Source of the DNA: Larix kaempferi
Lineage: Eukaryota; Streptophyta; Pinopsida; Pinales; Pinaceae
DNA length: 64,000 nt
Reading direction: 5' to 3'
NCBI GenBank assembly: GCA_027924585.1
Contig: BSBM01000260.1
Location: forward strand, 15,327,001-15,391,000
Shown here: positions 43,030 through 55,248 of the stretch, piece after piece
How positions within the stretch are numbered: position 1 is the first letter of the stretch
Layout: each line of letters starts with the position of its first letter
Program-made: the position numbers and the translations under genes
Notes under the pieces: generated by a model
Told to the model about the DNA's origin: nothing
The model's database searches: none
Seen by the model: the letters and a program-made list of their open reading frames with translations, nothing else

Positions 43030-44078
43030 TTTGGGTCTTCTAGATCCATTGAGACACTTATCTTTCAGTTTCAGGCACTCCCTGACATGATATTAGTGGT
43101 TTTCCACCTGTTGGCCAGTTTGGCCATGCTGATGTGGCCTATCCAGCAGTATCTTTGGAGGCTAGTCGTTTCCTAGGGAGATACAGAGGAAGGGGGTGGT
43201 CTAGCAACTTGTTTTTACCATATTACCCCCCTTCCGGACATGATGGTGCACTAAGTTTGATAGTGCAGGCACCCCAGAGGCAGTTTTGGGCAGTTTCAAG
43301 GTTTTTTCAGCAGATTAAAAAATGGAATAAAAAGGTCATTGGCGAATTCAATTTGGGCAATTGAGGCAAGGTTTTGGCACTTGGTATGCTCAAAGGTCAT
43401 CCATGCTATATCCCCCTTCTTCCAAATCAGTTGGCACCAGTCAGTGGGGTCCACATGGGCTACAGGAGGAGTGTTATTGCATATATCTCTCTGATTATGG
43501 GGACAAGATTTGATCATTTGTATACTTGGACATGTCATTGAGTCATATTTTATATTATTATGCGACAGGGACATGCTAGTGAAGGGAAATAATACCTCCT
43601 AGCCCCACCATGTGCTCCTAGTCACTTGTCCATATCATTATGTTGTAGCACACATGTTATTAGCCACCCCCATGTATGACGTCATCCCCCTGGGGCTCTT
43701 TTAGCCATGACGTCATCCCTTATTTGTGTGATCCATGTCTATTGTTATGTTGGATCATCTTAGCCATTTATTATATTGTTATATCTTTTGATCTCAACCA
43801 CTAGTTTTCAAAAGTGGTTTAGGGTTTTGGTCTTCCTCATCCTATTTAAGGAGGAGATCCCCTCATTGTAAAGGCACCTTTGGAGCTCTTGAAGATTGGA
43901 ATAAAATACTATCTTTTGGATTTATTTCTCTTGTCTTGATGGATTCTTTTGCAAGTTGAATATAAAATCTTGTCTCTGTGTATCACTTGTGGTTCGTGGG
44001 CTTCAATTCGTTTTTTTGCAGGGAGGCCGAATTGGTGGAGAGGAGGACGAATTTGAGGGAGGATATTGTGGGGAGACC
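43030..44078. repeat. LTR-like direct repeat R1
   Basis: R1 starts TTTGGGTCTTCTAGATCCAT and aligns to 45481-46529 over about 1.05 kb, closely for the first 0.9 kb and loosely after. It has a TATA-like CCTATTTAAGGAGG near 43847 and AATAAAATACT near 43901, in the order promoter then poly(A) signal expected of an LTR. No TG...CA ends or primer-binding site could be fixed. Confidence 0.6.
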
Positions 44079-45480
44079 CCATATCTTGATTTGGATTGGT
44101 CTTTGTTTGCAGGAGTATCATTATTGTATCTTTGTGACATAGTTGATGCTTTCTACTTCATCTTTTCATCATTTTCATCATTCTTTTGCTAGGCTTATTT
44201 CTCATTAGATCTTGTCTTGCATGAGGAGGATGATTTGGTCATCTTTGAGGGAGGACGATTTGGCTTGGAGCTCTAGATATCCCTCTTGAATATACACACA
44301 GGGAGAAGGTTATCAATTTTCAAAGTGGCCACAAGCTTTCGAGGTATGTACTTAGATCTATCTCTTTTCTCCATTGGTCAAACAAACCCTAAAATCAAAA
44401 CCCTCATTTTTAATTTTTTCTAGATCTACTTGGATCTAGCATGATCTTGGGTATACAAATTAAAACCCACCTTAATAATCTTCATGGAAATCCCGATCTA
44501 TAGTTTGGTGGTGTTTGGACTCCATTTGGCCCATTTCCCAAGGCACATTGGTCTCTCCAAGGGAAGTCACATTCCTTGAGGGCAATAATTTGCTAGTTCC
44601 AAGACATGGGTAGGTGAGATTTTTGCTTCATTGGATACATCAACCCTTAAAACCTACCTCTAGTGCTTCACCTTGTTGATTTTCACCTTGTGGGCCCCAT
44701 TCCTCATTTTGAGGGTTGTGCCCCACTTGGGTCACTAGGTGATGCATTAGATCTATGGAGATATAGCCATGGCTTGTGCTTGACATTTAAGACCCACCTA
44801 GATAATAATATTAACTATCCCGATCTATAATTTGGTGGACATCCGACTCCATTTTCCCTTCCAACTAAGGCACTAGTCCTCCTTGAGGCAAGTCACACTC
44901 CTTGGGTAGGTGGCCATTTGCTAGATCCCATATGTGGATATTGCTAATTCTTTTTCAAATCCATAGATCCATGCTATAGCATACCCTCTAGTGCCTTTTC
45001 ATTTTAACTTTGACCTTGTGGGCCCTATTTGGACCATTTTCCATTTTTTTAAGGGGTGGGCCCCACTTGGGTAATTTTCATGGCATTAGCTCTTCTTTAG
45101 ATCTACTTACTTAACCTCATAAGTGACCTTAACCAAACACTTGGATGAAACATTTGTCCCTTCCTTAAGCCTATCAACCAAGCCATAACCATCTTGGGTC
45201 CACTTATCTTTCTAGATCTAAATCTTACTCCATTGATCTCCTTGCATAACTTCACACATTTCCCTAGGAGTCTTTGGGTTAGATAGTCTTCATAGATTGG
45301 CTAGGGTCTCCCCCTTGATCTTGATTCATCTTTATCTAAAGTGAATGTTTCCTCGATTGACATGACTCCCACTTGCATTGGGAACCGTGGCAAGCCTTGG
45401 GTCACCTCTTTAGTTGTCCGACACCTCTACCGTCCTGGATAGGATACCTTTTGGGGACAACTACAAGTTGTGTGATAACA
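44079..45480. other. Sequence between R1 and R2
   Basis: No coding domain is seen. It holds a diverged tandem duplication: about 44460-44770 and 44785-45080 share CCCGATCTATA-TTTGGTGG, ACTCCATTT and GGGCCCCACTTGGGT-like words. If R1 and R2 are LTRs, this would be the interior of a non-autonomous element. Confidence 0.45.
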
Positions 45481-46529
45481 TTTGGGTCTTCTGGATCCAT
45501 TGAGACACTTATCTTTCAGTTTCAGGCACTCCCTGACATGATATTAGCACTTTTCCACCTGTTGACTAGATTGGCCATGTTGATGTGGCATGTCCAGCAG
45601 TATCTTTGGAGGCTAGTCGTTTCCTAGAGTGCTACAGAGGAAGGGGGTGGTACAACCACTTGTTTTTACCATATTACCCCCCTTCCAGACATTATGATGC
45701 ACTCAATTTGACAACGCAGGCACCCCAGAGGTAGTTTTGGGCAGTTTCATGGTTTTTAGGAGATTAAAAAATGGAATAAAAGGGTCATTGAGGAATTAGA
45801 TTTGGGAATTTGAGGCAAGGTTTTGGCACTTGGTATGCTCAGAGTTCATCCATGGTGTATCCCCCTTCTTCCATATCAGTTGGCACCAGTCAGTGGGGTC
45901 CACATGGGCTACAAGAGGACTTTTATTGCATATCTCTCTCTGATTATGGGGACAGGATTTGATCATTTGTATACTTGGACATGTCATTGAGCCACATTTT
46001 ATATTATTGTTCCATGGGGACATGCTAGTGAAGTGAAATAATACCTCCTAGCCCCACCATGTGCTCCTAGTCACTTGTCCTTGTCATTATGTTGTGGCAC
46101 ACATGTTATTAGCCACCCCCATGTATGACGTCATCCCCCTAGGGCTCTTTTATCCATGATGTCATCCCTTATTTGAGTGATCCATGTATATTGTTATGTT
46201 GGCTCATCTTAGCCATTGATTATATTGTTATATCTTTTGATCTCAACCACTAGTTTTCAAAAGTGGTTTAGGGTTTTGGTCTTCCTCATCCTATTTAAGG
46301 AGGAGACCCCCTCATTGTAAAGGAACCTTTGGGCTCTGGAAAACTTGGACTAAAATACTATTTTTGGAGATCTTCTTCTTGGCTTTGATTGGGTTTATCT
46401 TGTACATGATCATGGATCTTTTCTTTTAGGCATCTTTGCTTGTAACAAGTGAATTCGACATCTACTGAAGGAGGCCGAATTGGTTGAAGCTAAGAGTGTG
46501 ACTTGCTTTAAGGGAAGATTGTAGGGGTT
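45481..46529. repeat. LTR-like direct repeat R2
   Basis: This is the second copy of R1, beginning TTTGGGTCTTCTGGATCCAT, with the same CCTATTTAAGGAGG near 46291 and ACTAAAATACT near 46348. Its end abuts the LINE tail at 46530. Confidence 0.6.
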
Positions 46530-46842
46530 CCTTCTGAAAGTTATTAACATTTTTGGTATTGGTGATCTATTAGTTTTTGGTGATTCACGGGTTACAATCA
46601 AATGGGATAGGAGTGAATACAAGCTATCAGTCACTTCACTTAATCACTGGTGCAACATAATCAATATGGTGATTCAGCAGATTAAAAATATTACCTTTCA
46701 ACATATTTTTAGACAGAACAATTCTTGGGCTGATGCATTATCAAAAGAAGCGTTGGAAGGAGAGGAAGGAGTTCTTTTTTGGGAAGAATTCCAGAATGAT
46801 GGCAGATGTGATGAATTAACTTTAAATTTATTTGAAGTTTAA
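46530..46842 (+). pseudogene. LINE RNase H C-terminal fragment
   Basis: The open frame reads GDLLVFGDSRVTIKWDRSEY with a catalytic Asp in FGDS, ITFQHIFRQNNSWADALSKE with the typical late Asp in ADALSKEAL, and ends FEV at TAA 46840-46842. The first Asp and the Glu of RNase H are missing by 5' truncation. No internal stop is present. Confidence 0.8.
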
Positions 46843-47039
46843 GTAGACTGTGCTAAGAGTGATGGAACTTTCTAAATGCTTGGATGGATTTTATTTTTTG
46901 ATTTTCAGATTGTCTGGATAGTATTTTGGACTACTTTTAAGTTTTTCATATGACAAGTCTTTAAAATTGCATATCCATGTACTGTTTGATTCGAATATGA
47001 ATATCAATAATATGCTTTTTTCTACTGGGAAAAAAAAAA
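46530..47039 (+). mobile_element. 5'-truncated LINE tail with poly(A)
   Basis: It starts inside the RNase H domain, ends the ORF at 46842, then has about 190 bp of 3' untranslated sequence and a run of ten A at 47030-47039 after TTTCTACTGGG. The related minus-strand LINE at 7471 ends in a similar TAGCAGAAAAA, which supports the 3' border. No clear target duplication was found. Confidence 0.78.
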
Positions 47040-48000
47040 TCATTTAGCCAAGTTTTCGTTGATCATGTGCTTTGAAAATCAAGGGTGGAAAAAAAAACCC
47101 TACTTAGAGTGAGGTAGACAACTCAAAAGTAACATGTGCCAGCATTATGTATCTGAAGTACATTAAGTGATAAACTTAAGAAACAAACAAATCGTGGAAC
47201 CTAGAATCCTTAAAAAAAAACTCATTTACCTAAGTTTTCGTTGATCATGTGCTTTGAAAATCAAGGGTGGAAAAAAAAAAACCTACTTAGAGTGAGGTAG
47301 ACAACTCAAAAGTAACATGTGCCAGCATTATGTATCTGAAGTACATTAAGTGATAAACTTAAGAAACAAACAAATCGTGGAACCTAGAATCCTTTCCGAA
47401 TGTTAATGTCAGGCCACATATAATGCAACATATAAAATTTTGCAAGGTGGAAAAAAACAACCTACTTAGAGTGAGACAGACAACTCAAAAGTAACATGCG
47501 CCAACATTATGTATCTGAAGTACATTAAGTGATAAACTTAAGAAACAAACAAAGTGTGGAACCTAGAATCCTTTCTGAAGGTAAATGCCATGCCACATGT
47601 AATGCAACATATAAAATTTTGCAAGGTTAACATTTTGCATCAATGGTGTAATTGAAATGGTGAAATTTTAATTTTCAATTAAAAGATATGTTTTTATTAA
47701 GGAGATTAATTTCCAATTAAAAGATAACAATCGACCCATTCATCCATGTTTTTCGTTGATCGTGTACTCTGAAAAATCAAGGGTGGAACAAAAAAACCTA
47801 CTAATGGTGACACAGACAACTCAAAAGTAACATGTGTCTGCATTATGTGAAGTAGATTAAGTGATAAAGTTAGGAAACAAACAAAAGGTGAAACTTAGAA
47901 TCCTTTGTAGAGGTTAATGTTAGCCACATGTAATGCACCATACCAAATTTTTCAAGGTTAACATGTTGCATCAATGGTGTAATTGAAATTATGACATTTT
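47040..48000. repeat. Tandem array, unit about 180 bp
   Basis: Units share TTTTCGTTGATCATGTGCTT, AATCAAGGGTGG plus an A run, CTACTTAGAGTGAGGTAGAC, AACTCAAAAGTAACATGTGC and AACAAACAAATCGTGGAACC. The CTACT(T) word recurs near 47100, 47284, 47462 and 47798. Units 1 and 2 are almost identical; later units carry a longer insert (GCCACATGTAATGCAACATA, GGTTAACATTTTGCATCAAT). Confidence 0.82.
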
Positions 48001-50832
48001 ATTCCAAAGGGTTTGAGTTAAAAGGTGAGATAAATATAATATGCCCTTTCTAGAGGCAATTCATTAAAAAACACATCGAAATTGAGATTGTACTATGATG
48101 TTATCCCCGTCCTTTGTCAAAAGAAGTTTAATAAGGTTGTTTTTCCAATGTATGGACTAATGAACTTGCACATACCAAGCTACAACAAATATTTCACGGA
48201 AGTGGAGTTTTCTATGTATTATCCATGATGCAAATCTTATGGTAAAAACTATTTTTTGGGCACAAGTTTTGCTAATATAGAGTTAGTGATGTGATACATT
48301 TTTTCCATTCAAATTGACAACCATGGGTTTCAATTTAATTCTCAATGTGTTTTTGTGGGAGGGTCAAAATTTGTACCAACCTGGATAAGAAGAAACCACT
48401 TTCAACTTCAAACTTGTTTAGAAGCTTTTTTACCCATGAGTAAAAGTAATTGTTTCAACCAATTATGAAGACTACAAGAATAATAAAAGGTTATTAAGTT
48501 TTAACATATATCAAATAAATCATTTTAAAAAATGTGAATATATAAGTGAAAAGCTTTTAGCAACAAGACCTATAAATTGTAACTTGGAAGTATTGGAAGT
48601 GTACAAAGTGGGATTGGAAGCCTCCCACAACAAAACCTTGTTTCCATGCCTTTGTCTAGTCACAAGTCTTAACCCAACTCAATATCAAAATAACAAAAAC
48701 AATTTCATGTTTAAGAAAAAACACAATAGTTTCATTAAAATTTGTTTTTAGATTATTATCAATTTTTAAAAAAATTGAAAATAACATCTTACCAAAATTA
48801 GTATCTCCAAGTCTGTGGTAGCCAGAGTAGAGCACTTTCAAACTGTCTAGAGAAATGGGTATCTAAATTCAACAGGTGCTTCTAGCTTCTAAGGCCCATA
48901 ACCAAAAGCAAGCGTGTCTGAAATTCCATAGATGATGCTTGGTAGATTCGGTACTATGATAGATTGATGATGCTTGGTAAATTTGGTAGCTAATAAATCG
49001 TTGATGCTTGGTGGGTGGATGGGTTAATTCCTTCATTAACATAGTTTAAAATCAACTTATTCTTCTAAAATGGTACCCACCTCTCTCTTGGAGTTGCACT
49101 TTCAAATTTGAAAACTAACTTATTTTCAGAAGGAAGGGCACAAAGGCTAGGGAGAGGCACTAAAAGGAAGGGCATGACCTCATATTGGGACAATGCTAAG
49201 ACAATATAAGAAAGAAAGAACAAATGGAATGAAAGAAAATCTACCCCCATTGAAGGCAAACTCACCCACCTATTCTTCAATCAAATGGGAAAGTTTCAAT
49301 CTCCATTATTACATATAAAATAAAATGCCACCTAATGCAAGAAACTTATATAGTCATCACATATCTTAACAAGCTTATTAATAAAATTATTGACGGTTTG
49401 GAAAAATAATTAACCATAAAAAATACATCCTAGCAAATTGTTTGCCTATTCTTTAATATGGTTTGTTAAAAAATTTAACAGTATTTTGATAGGTAAAATG
49501 CCTCATGACGGGCATATGGCCGTCAAATTCCATCCCTCTGCGAGTGTCAGAATAAATTCCTGCACAACAATTAATGTACTCATAGCCATACGAAATCTAT
49601 TTGAATGGAGAACCCGATTTTTATGCTGAGAACCTTCACGCCTTCTGCCAGGAAGTATTTTGTTTGTTCACAACTTTTTCTTCGCTGGAAATAACCTCTG
49701 CCTTGGGGCAGTTGCCATGTTGAAGTTGCATATGAACTGTTTTTTTAGTAGGTTTTCGGTTTATTAGAGTAAATTTTCCAGTTAGCAGCAAATGAATTGG
49801 TTTAGCACAGTTTTATCCAGGCCCAAACGACGTGTTGTAAACTGATAATTTTATGTATTACGAAGTTCTTTAGGTACAAAGCTTTCAGACTTTGAAACAA
49901 GGTACGTCAAGTCCGTAAGGTCAACAATATTTTTGTGTTCGGCAAAGAAATCTCTTTATTAAATTGTGAAAATAGAGAGGAAGTAATAAATATCACTGTC
50001 AAAATGGGTAGATTATTCGCTGAAATCGGGTTTAGGCTAGAGAATATTTAATCTATTTATCTCTCAGCTAAATATGCTTCATGGGGTCCTCCTTTAAATC
50101 TGTCAGTAGAATCAACCGCAGGAAAGGCAAATTCTTTAAATTTTGACGGAAATCGATTTGAGAAACTGGCTTCAGGCTAGTAAGGTCTTTAATGATTTGT
50201 TGGAATTTTAGTTTCACGGGAAATAATTTGTAAATTATTTTAAATGGAAGCGGTTTCGTTCCATGGAATATGCAAGTTCTTAGAAGAAAACAACTTCGGG
50301 AATCTACGATCAAATACAAATCATTTGATATTATTTTTAATATTTTACTTGCATGGATAGTTTGTATCGATAGTTGCCACACACCACTATTGCTCACAAA
50401 GAGAAACACGGCTCAGAGAAGCAGGTTTCCACGCACCACATCGCATGCATTTCACATGCGTTTCATGTATTACATCCGCGTCTTTTCTAAGATTGGCACG
50501 AGCCATCAATTGTTGGTAACCAATGTTTCACCACCGTTGCTTGTACACTCTAAGTTATCAAGAGTTAGCAAGTTCTGCTGCTCTAATATCTAGTGTAACC
50601 TCAAAGTTGAAGAACGAGGGATTCGACCAGGCTCGACTCATGAATGTGACCTTACCTTTCCTTGTTACCTAATATTTACCAGCATAGATTCATCTTAAAC
50701 CCGGCTTTATCAAACACAGATTTTTTTATTATTTAAACTTAAGAATAATTTGAGCTCTCTTGGTTGATAGATGGGGTTTAAGTTTTAATTTTTAATTTTA
50801 TACATTTTCTTAATTTTTTATTTTATGAACAA
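48001..50832. other. No gene recognised
   Basis: AT-rich for most of its length. GATGCTTGGTAGATTCGGTA and two relatives make three short repeats at 48930-49015. A less AT-rich patch at 49490-49740 has a short frame (MPHDGHMAVKFHPSASVRIN) that I cannot name. Confidence 0.5.
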
Positions 50833-51038
50833 CATGGATTCTTTAATTACTTTTCATAATTTTTTATTTTATGAGCCGACATTACTTTTTTAAAAATTTT
50901 TTGTGTTATGTTACTTTAAGTTACCTTAAATGGCAACATCTCCCCCATACTGGTTGTAGATCACCTCGCTCATCTCGGTGCAATCAGTCAGCTAGAGTTT
51001 GGTTGAGTTTGCTCTTTGAGTGAGGAGGACGGGTTTGA
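50833..51038. repeat. Direct repeat left of element D
   Basis: It starts CATGGATTCTTTAATTACTT and ends GACGGGTTTGA, matching 55050-55248. It contains ACATCTCCCCCATACTGG. It probably represents part of the LTRs of element D, but TG...CA ends and a primer-binding site are not evident. Confidence 0.6.
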
Positions 51039-52040
51039 TATGCAGCAGAGGGTAAACCTTGGGCCCAACCCAAGCAACGTAGGTAAAGAAGGAAGCAGTG
51101 CAGAGAGTCGCTCTAGAGGTCGTTCTAGGAAGAGGACTCCAAGCCCAAGAAATATTTTTGTGAGCAAAAAGCACAGCACGCCCTCCTCAAGATCCTCTTC
51201 CAGCAGGTCGTGTGACTCAAGAGGCCCTTAAAGAAGTCCAAGGCATATTTCTAGCAGATTTGAAGGAAGAAGGAAATCCAAAGGAATTCCACAGGGAGAA
51301 TTTAGGAAGGCAAGGCCTCCCACATTTGATGGAGAAGGTAAGTTTGGTCAAGAGGCAGAGGTATGGCTTCTTGGGATGAAGAAATATTTTAGGATTCATG
51401 ACTACTCAGGAAATGAAAAGGCCATAATTTCCATTTACAATCTAAATGGCAGAGCTTCAATTTGGTGGGAGCACCTCATGCAAGTAAAATGGATCAGTGA
51501 AAGGAGGATCAGCTGGGAGCGATTTAACAAGTATTTCAAGGAAAAATACCTATCAGCTAGGTATTATGACAACAAGAGGAAAGAATTCAATGAACTCAGG
51601 TTGGGACAGAAATCTATGGAAGAACATGTCCGCCAGTTTTTGGAATTGTTGAGGTATTTGGACTATATCAAAGATGAGAGGGTTAAGATCCAGTGTTTCC
51701 TTGGAAGTCTACCTCAAAATTTTAGAGATATGATTGAGTTTGTCAATCCACCCAGTCTTGATGAATCCATTAGGATGGCAGTGCATTGCTATGAGCAGAG
51801 CAAAGGAAAATCAGGGGTTCACCCAACATGGAAAGGAAAGCCAAATGGGAAGTTTGATCAAAGGAAAAATGTATTCAAGCCACTATTCAAAAATCAGCCA
51901 AGAAATTTTCCACAAGGCTAGCAAGCACAAAGTGGGAACAAGCAATCGTAGCAGAAAAAGCACCAAAAGGGCCACTTCAGTGTTGGGGATGTGGAGGAAA
52001 CCACATGCTTAAATATTGTCCACATCGGAGGGAGAATCCC
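51016..52040 (+). pseudogene. Element D gag with zinc knuckle
   Basis: A Ser/Arg-rich N-terminus (ESRSRGRSRKRTPSPRNIFV) is broken by a stop at 51229-51231. The gag core runs at 51376-51921 (RASIWWEHLMQVKWISERRI, EKYLSARYYDNKRKEFNELR, EEHVRQFLELLRYLDYIKDE). After TAG at 51919-51921 and a frameshift, the knuckle CWGCGGNHMLKYC lies near 51980-52020. Its spacing (C-x2-C-x3-H-x4-C) is one shorter than canonical. Confidence 0.82.
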
Positions 52041-52099
52041 TGAAGTTTGCACAACTTAGAAGGAGCATCTACAGTGGAGGATATGGCAAGAGCAGTGCC

Positions 52100-52560
52100 T
52101 CGAATCTATGCAGCGTTGGATAATCATCAGGAAGGCCATCAATCAACAGTGGTGTAAGTTGAAGGTAAGATTGCTTAGCAATCCATTTCTATTTTGATTG
52201 ACCCAGGATCTACTCATAGTTATGTTTCTCCAAAGGTGGATGAAGGTTGTTCTCTTAGAAAAATGAAGCACAATAAGTCTTGTCTAGTTCAATTAGCCAC
52301 AGGGACCAAGAGAAAAGTGAGTGAAATAGTGAAGGAGTGCCCCATGGAGTTGAATGGATTCCTCACAAAATTAAATTTGAATGTCCTACCATTAGGATAT
52401 TATGATGCTCTAACTGGTATGGATTGGTTGGAAAGGCATAGAGCCAAGATAGATTGCTATGAAAAGGTACTTGAATGCATTGATGAAGAAGGTAGACCCA
52501 GATTGGTAGGAGGAATTCCCAAACAAGTCTCAGTAAGATAGATTTCAACCATACAGTTGA
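52100..52560 (+). pseudogene. Element D protease
   Basis: SISILIDPGSTHSYVSPKVD carries the catalytic Asp in DPGST, near 52196-52200. The domain continues with LTKLNLNVLPLGYYDALTGM, then DWLERHRAKIDCYEKVLEC. The frame ends at TAG 52539-52541, and more pol spacer follows in the same frame ([20 protein letters not shown]). The active site is intact. Confidence 0.82.
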
Positions 52561-54104
52561 AATTTTTTTATAAGAAGGGTTGCCAATTATATGCAATTCA
52601 CATATCAGAATCATTAGAGGACCAAGGACCAAGGATAAAAGACTTCCAGTTGTTGCAAGAGTTCAAAGATGTGTTTCCGGATGAAGTGCCAGGGTTGCCA
52701 CCAAAGAGAGATATTTATTTTACCATCGATCTTGTTCCAGGGGCAGCACCAATTTCCAAATCTCCTTATAGAATGAGCACGATAGAATTGATAGAGTTAA
52801 AGATGCAACAACAAGAATTAATGGACAAGAAGTATATCATGCCAAGTGTATCTCCTTGGGGAGCACCGGTGTTATTTGTCAAGAAAAAAGATGGGACCTT
52901 AAGGCTGTGTATTGATTACAGGGCAGCTAAATAAAGTGATAGTCAAGAATAAGTACCCATTGCCAAGAATTGATGATTTGTTTGATCAAATGAAGGAAGC
53001 TAAAGTGTTTTCAAAGATTGAATTAAGGTCTGCCTATCATCAAGTGAGGATAAAAGAAGAAGACATTCACAAGATAGCTTTCCGGACAAGATATGGCCAT
53101 TATGAGTTCACAGTGGTGCCATTTGGTCTTACCAATGCACCTGCTACATTCATGTGTCCCGTGAATAGTGTCTTCAGCAAGTACTTGGATAAGTTTGTGG
53201 TAGTGTTCTTGGATGACATTCTTGTTTATTCAAAGAATGAAGAAGAGCATGATGAACATATAAGAATGGTGTTGCAAGTTCTTAGAGAACACCAACTGTA
53301 TGCAAAGTTGAGCAAGTGTGATTTCTATCAAAGGAAGGTACAGTGTTTGGGTCATGTCATATCAGAAGAACGAAGTGCAGTGGATCCAGAAAAGATTGAA
53401 GCCATAATGGATCGGCCTACTCCAAAGAATGTTACAGATGCTAGATCCTTTATGGGTCTTGCAGGCTATTATAGAAGGTTCATTGAAGGATTCTCCAAGA
53501 TAGCTCATCCAATTACATCATTGCATACGAAGAATGTCAAATTTGTATGGTCTGAAAAATGTGAGAAAAGCTTTCAGCAGTTAAAGAAGTTGCTTACCAG
53601 CGCTCCTGTTTTGAAGATTGCAAATCCAAGGAAGGATTTTGTAGTGTGCACAGATGCTTGCATCGAAGGGCTAGGTGGAGTGCTCATGCAAGAAGGATTT
53701 GTGATTTGCTATGAGTCAAGGAAATTAAAAGAACATCAAAAGAATTATGCCACGCATGATTTATAAGTAGCATCCATAGTACATGCTCTCAATATGTGGA
53801 GACATCATTTGTTAGGGAGAAGTTTCGAGCTTAAGACAGACCACATGAGAAGTATTTGTTTAACTAGCCAAACTTGAATGCTAGGCAAGCTAGGTGGATG
53901 GAATTTATCTGTGAATTTGATTTTGAAATTAAGCATGTAAAAGGGAAAGAGAATAAGGTTGCAGATGCTCTTAGCAGAAAGTTTCATGTTGCAGCATTAA
54001 GTATGTGCAACTCAGATTTGAAGGCAAGAGTTCTTGAAGCCCAAACCAGTGATGGAACTTACCTTCAAATTAAAGAGAAATTGCAGCAGGGAAATATATA
54101 TTAA
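52557..54104 (+). pseudogene. Element D reverse transcriptase and RNase H
   Basis: RT begins [20 protein letters not shown], then [10 protein letters not shown], where a frameshift near 52920 moves to 52912-53766. There it has [20 protein letters not shown], with Glu in place of the first catalytic Asp (usual IDLRSGYHQ), and [20 protein letters not shown] with the active-site pair intact. RNase H has [21 protein letters not shown] at 53764-53766 follows HDL where Glu (GAA) is usual. Later parts are ELKTDH, a frameshift, then [20 protein letters not shown]. Confidence 0.88.
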
Positions 54105-55049
54105 AAGGGTGCAGGATATCAGCTTGGTGAAGATGATATTCTCCTTTATCAGGGTACTATATTGTATATTCCCAACTGTACAGATTTAAAGAAGCTAGTG
54201 ATGGATGAAATACATCAAATGCCATACTCTGGACATCCAGGATATCAAAAGACAATAACAGTAGCAAGAAATCAATACTTTTAGCATGGGATGAAGAAGG
54301 ACATAGCAGAATACATTTCTAGGTGTCAAAAATGCCAACAAGTCAGGGTAGAACATCAACATCCAACAGGATTATTGTAGCCTTTACCCATTCCAGAATG
54401 GAAGTGAGAAGTAATTTCTATGGATTTTATAACAGGTTTTCCAATCATAGCGAGGAAGCATGATTCAATTATGGTAGAGGTGGAAAAGCTATCAAAGGTA
54501 CCTCATTTTATTCCAGTCAAGTCCACTCATAATACAAGTGACATAGCAAATATTTTCATGAAGGAGATATTCAAATTGCATGGATTGCTTAAAGCAATAA
54601 TTTCAGATCGAGATGTAAAGTTCACATCCAATTTTTGGAAGGGACTATTTCAGGAATTGGGAACTCAGCTGAATTTTAGTACAACATATCATCCTCAAAC
54701 AGATGGTCAAACTGAGAGGGTGAATCAGGTCCTTGAAGATATGTTGAGAATGTATGTGATGGAAAAACCATCCAAGTGGGAGGACTACCTACACTTGGTA
54801 GAATTTGCATACAATAATGGACATCAAGCCTCATTGGGGATGAGTCCTTTTGAGGTATTGTATGGAAAAGGATGTAGGACTCCAGTGAATTGGGATAGTC
54901 CGGTGAATAGGGTATTGCTTGGGCCAGAGATGCTCAAGGAAACGGAAAATGAAATTGTTAAAACCAAGCAGAATTTAAAGGCAGCTTAGGACGTGCAAAA
55001 GAGTTATGCAGATTTGAAAAGAGTGCATAAGGAATTTAAGATTGAGGAT
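54105..55049 (+). pseudogene. Element D integrase, truncated
   Basis: The zinc finger has H-x3-H in HPGYQ and surroundings and CQKCQQVRVEHQ. Stops fall at 54282-54284 (TAG where YFWHGM would be usual), near 54378 (TAG, Gln expected before PLPIPEWK) and near 54406 (TGA, Trp expected before EVISMDF). The core has ISMDFITGFPIIARKHD, AIISDRDVKFTSNFWKGL and TDGQTERVNQVLEDMLR, so D,D,E is complete. It ends within the C-terminal domain (VHKEFKIEDH), where the right direct repeat begins. Confidence 0.87.
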
Positions 55050-55248
55050 CATGGATTCTTTAATTACTTTTCATAAAAAAAATTATTTTATGAGCCCACA
55101 TTAATTCTTTTAATTATTTTTTGTGTTATGTTACTTTACCTTACCTTATGTGACAACATCTCCCCCATACTGGACTCGAGAGAACCTCACTCATCTTGGT
55201 GAGAGAGTTTGGTTGAGTTTTCTCTTTGAGTGAGAAGGACGGGTTTGA
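55050..55248. repeat. Direct repeat right of element D
   Basis: It matches 50833-51038, beginning CATGGATTCTTTAATTACTT inside what should be integrase sequence and ending GACGGGTTTGA. Confidence 0.6.

Larger units (their letters stand above)
50833..55248 (+). mobile_element. Element D: degraded Ty3/gypsy element
   Basis: Gag, protease, RT, RNase H and most of integrase are readable in order at 51016-55049, between 0.2-kb direct repeats. Integrase is cut off and joins directly to the right repeat, so the end of pol, the polypurine tract and the LTR start were lost in a deletion. RT wording ([36 protein letters not shown]) is of the chromovirus/Tekay-like kind. It differs clearly from elements A, B and C. 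Confidence 0.85.
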
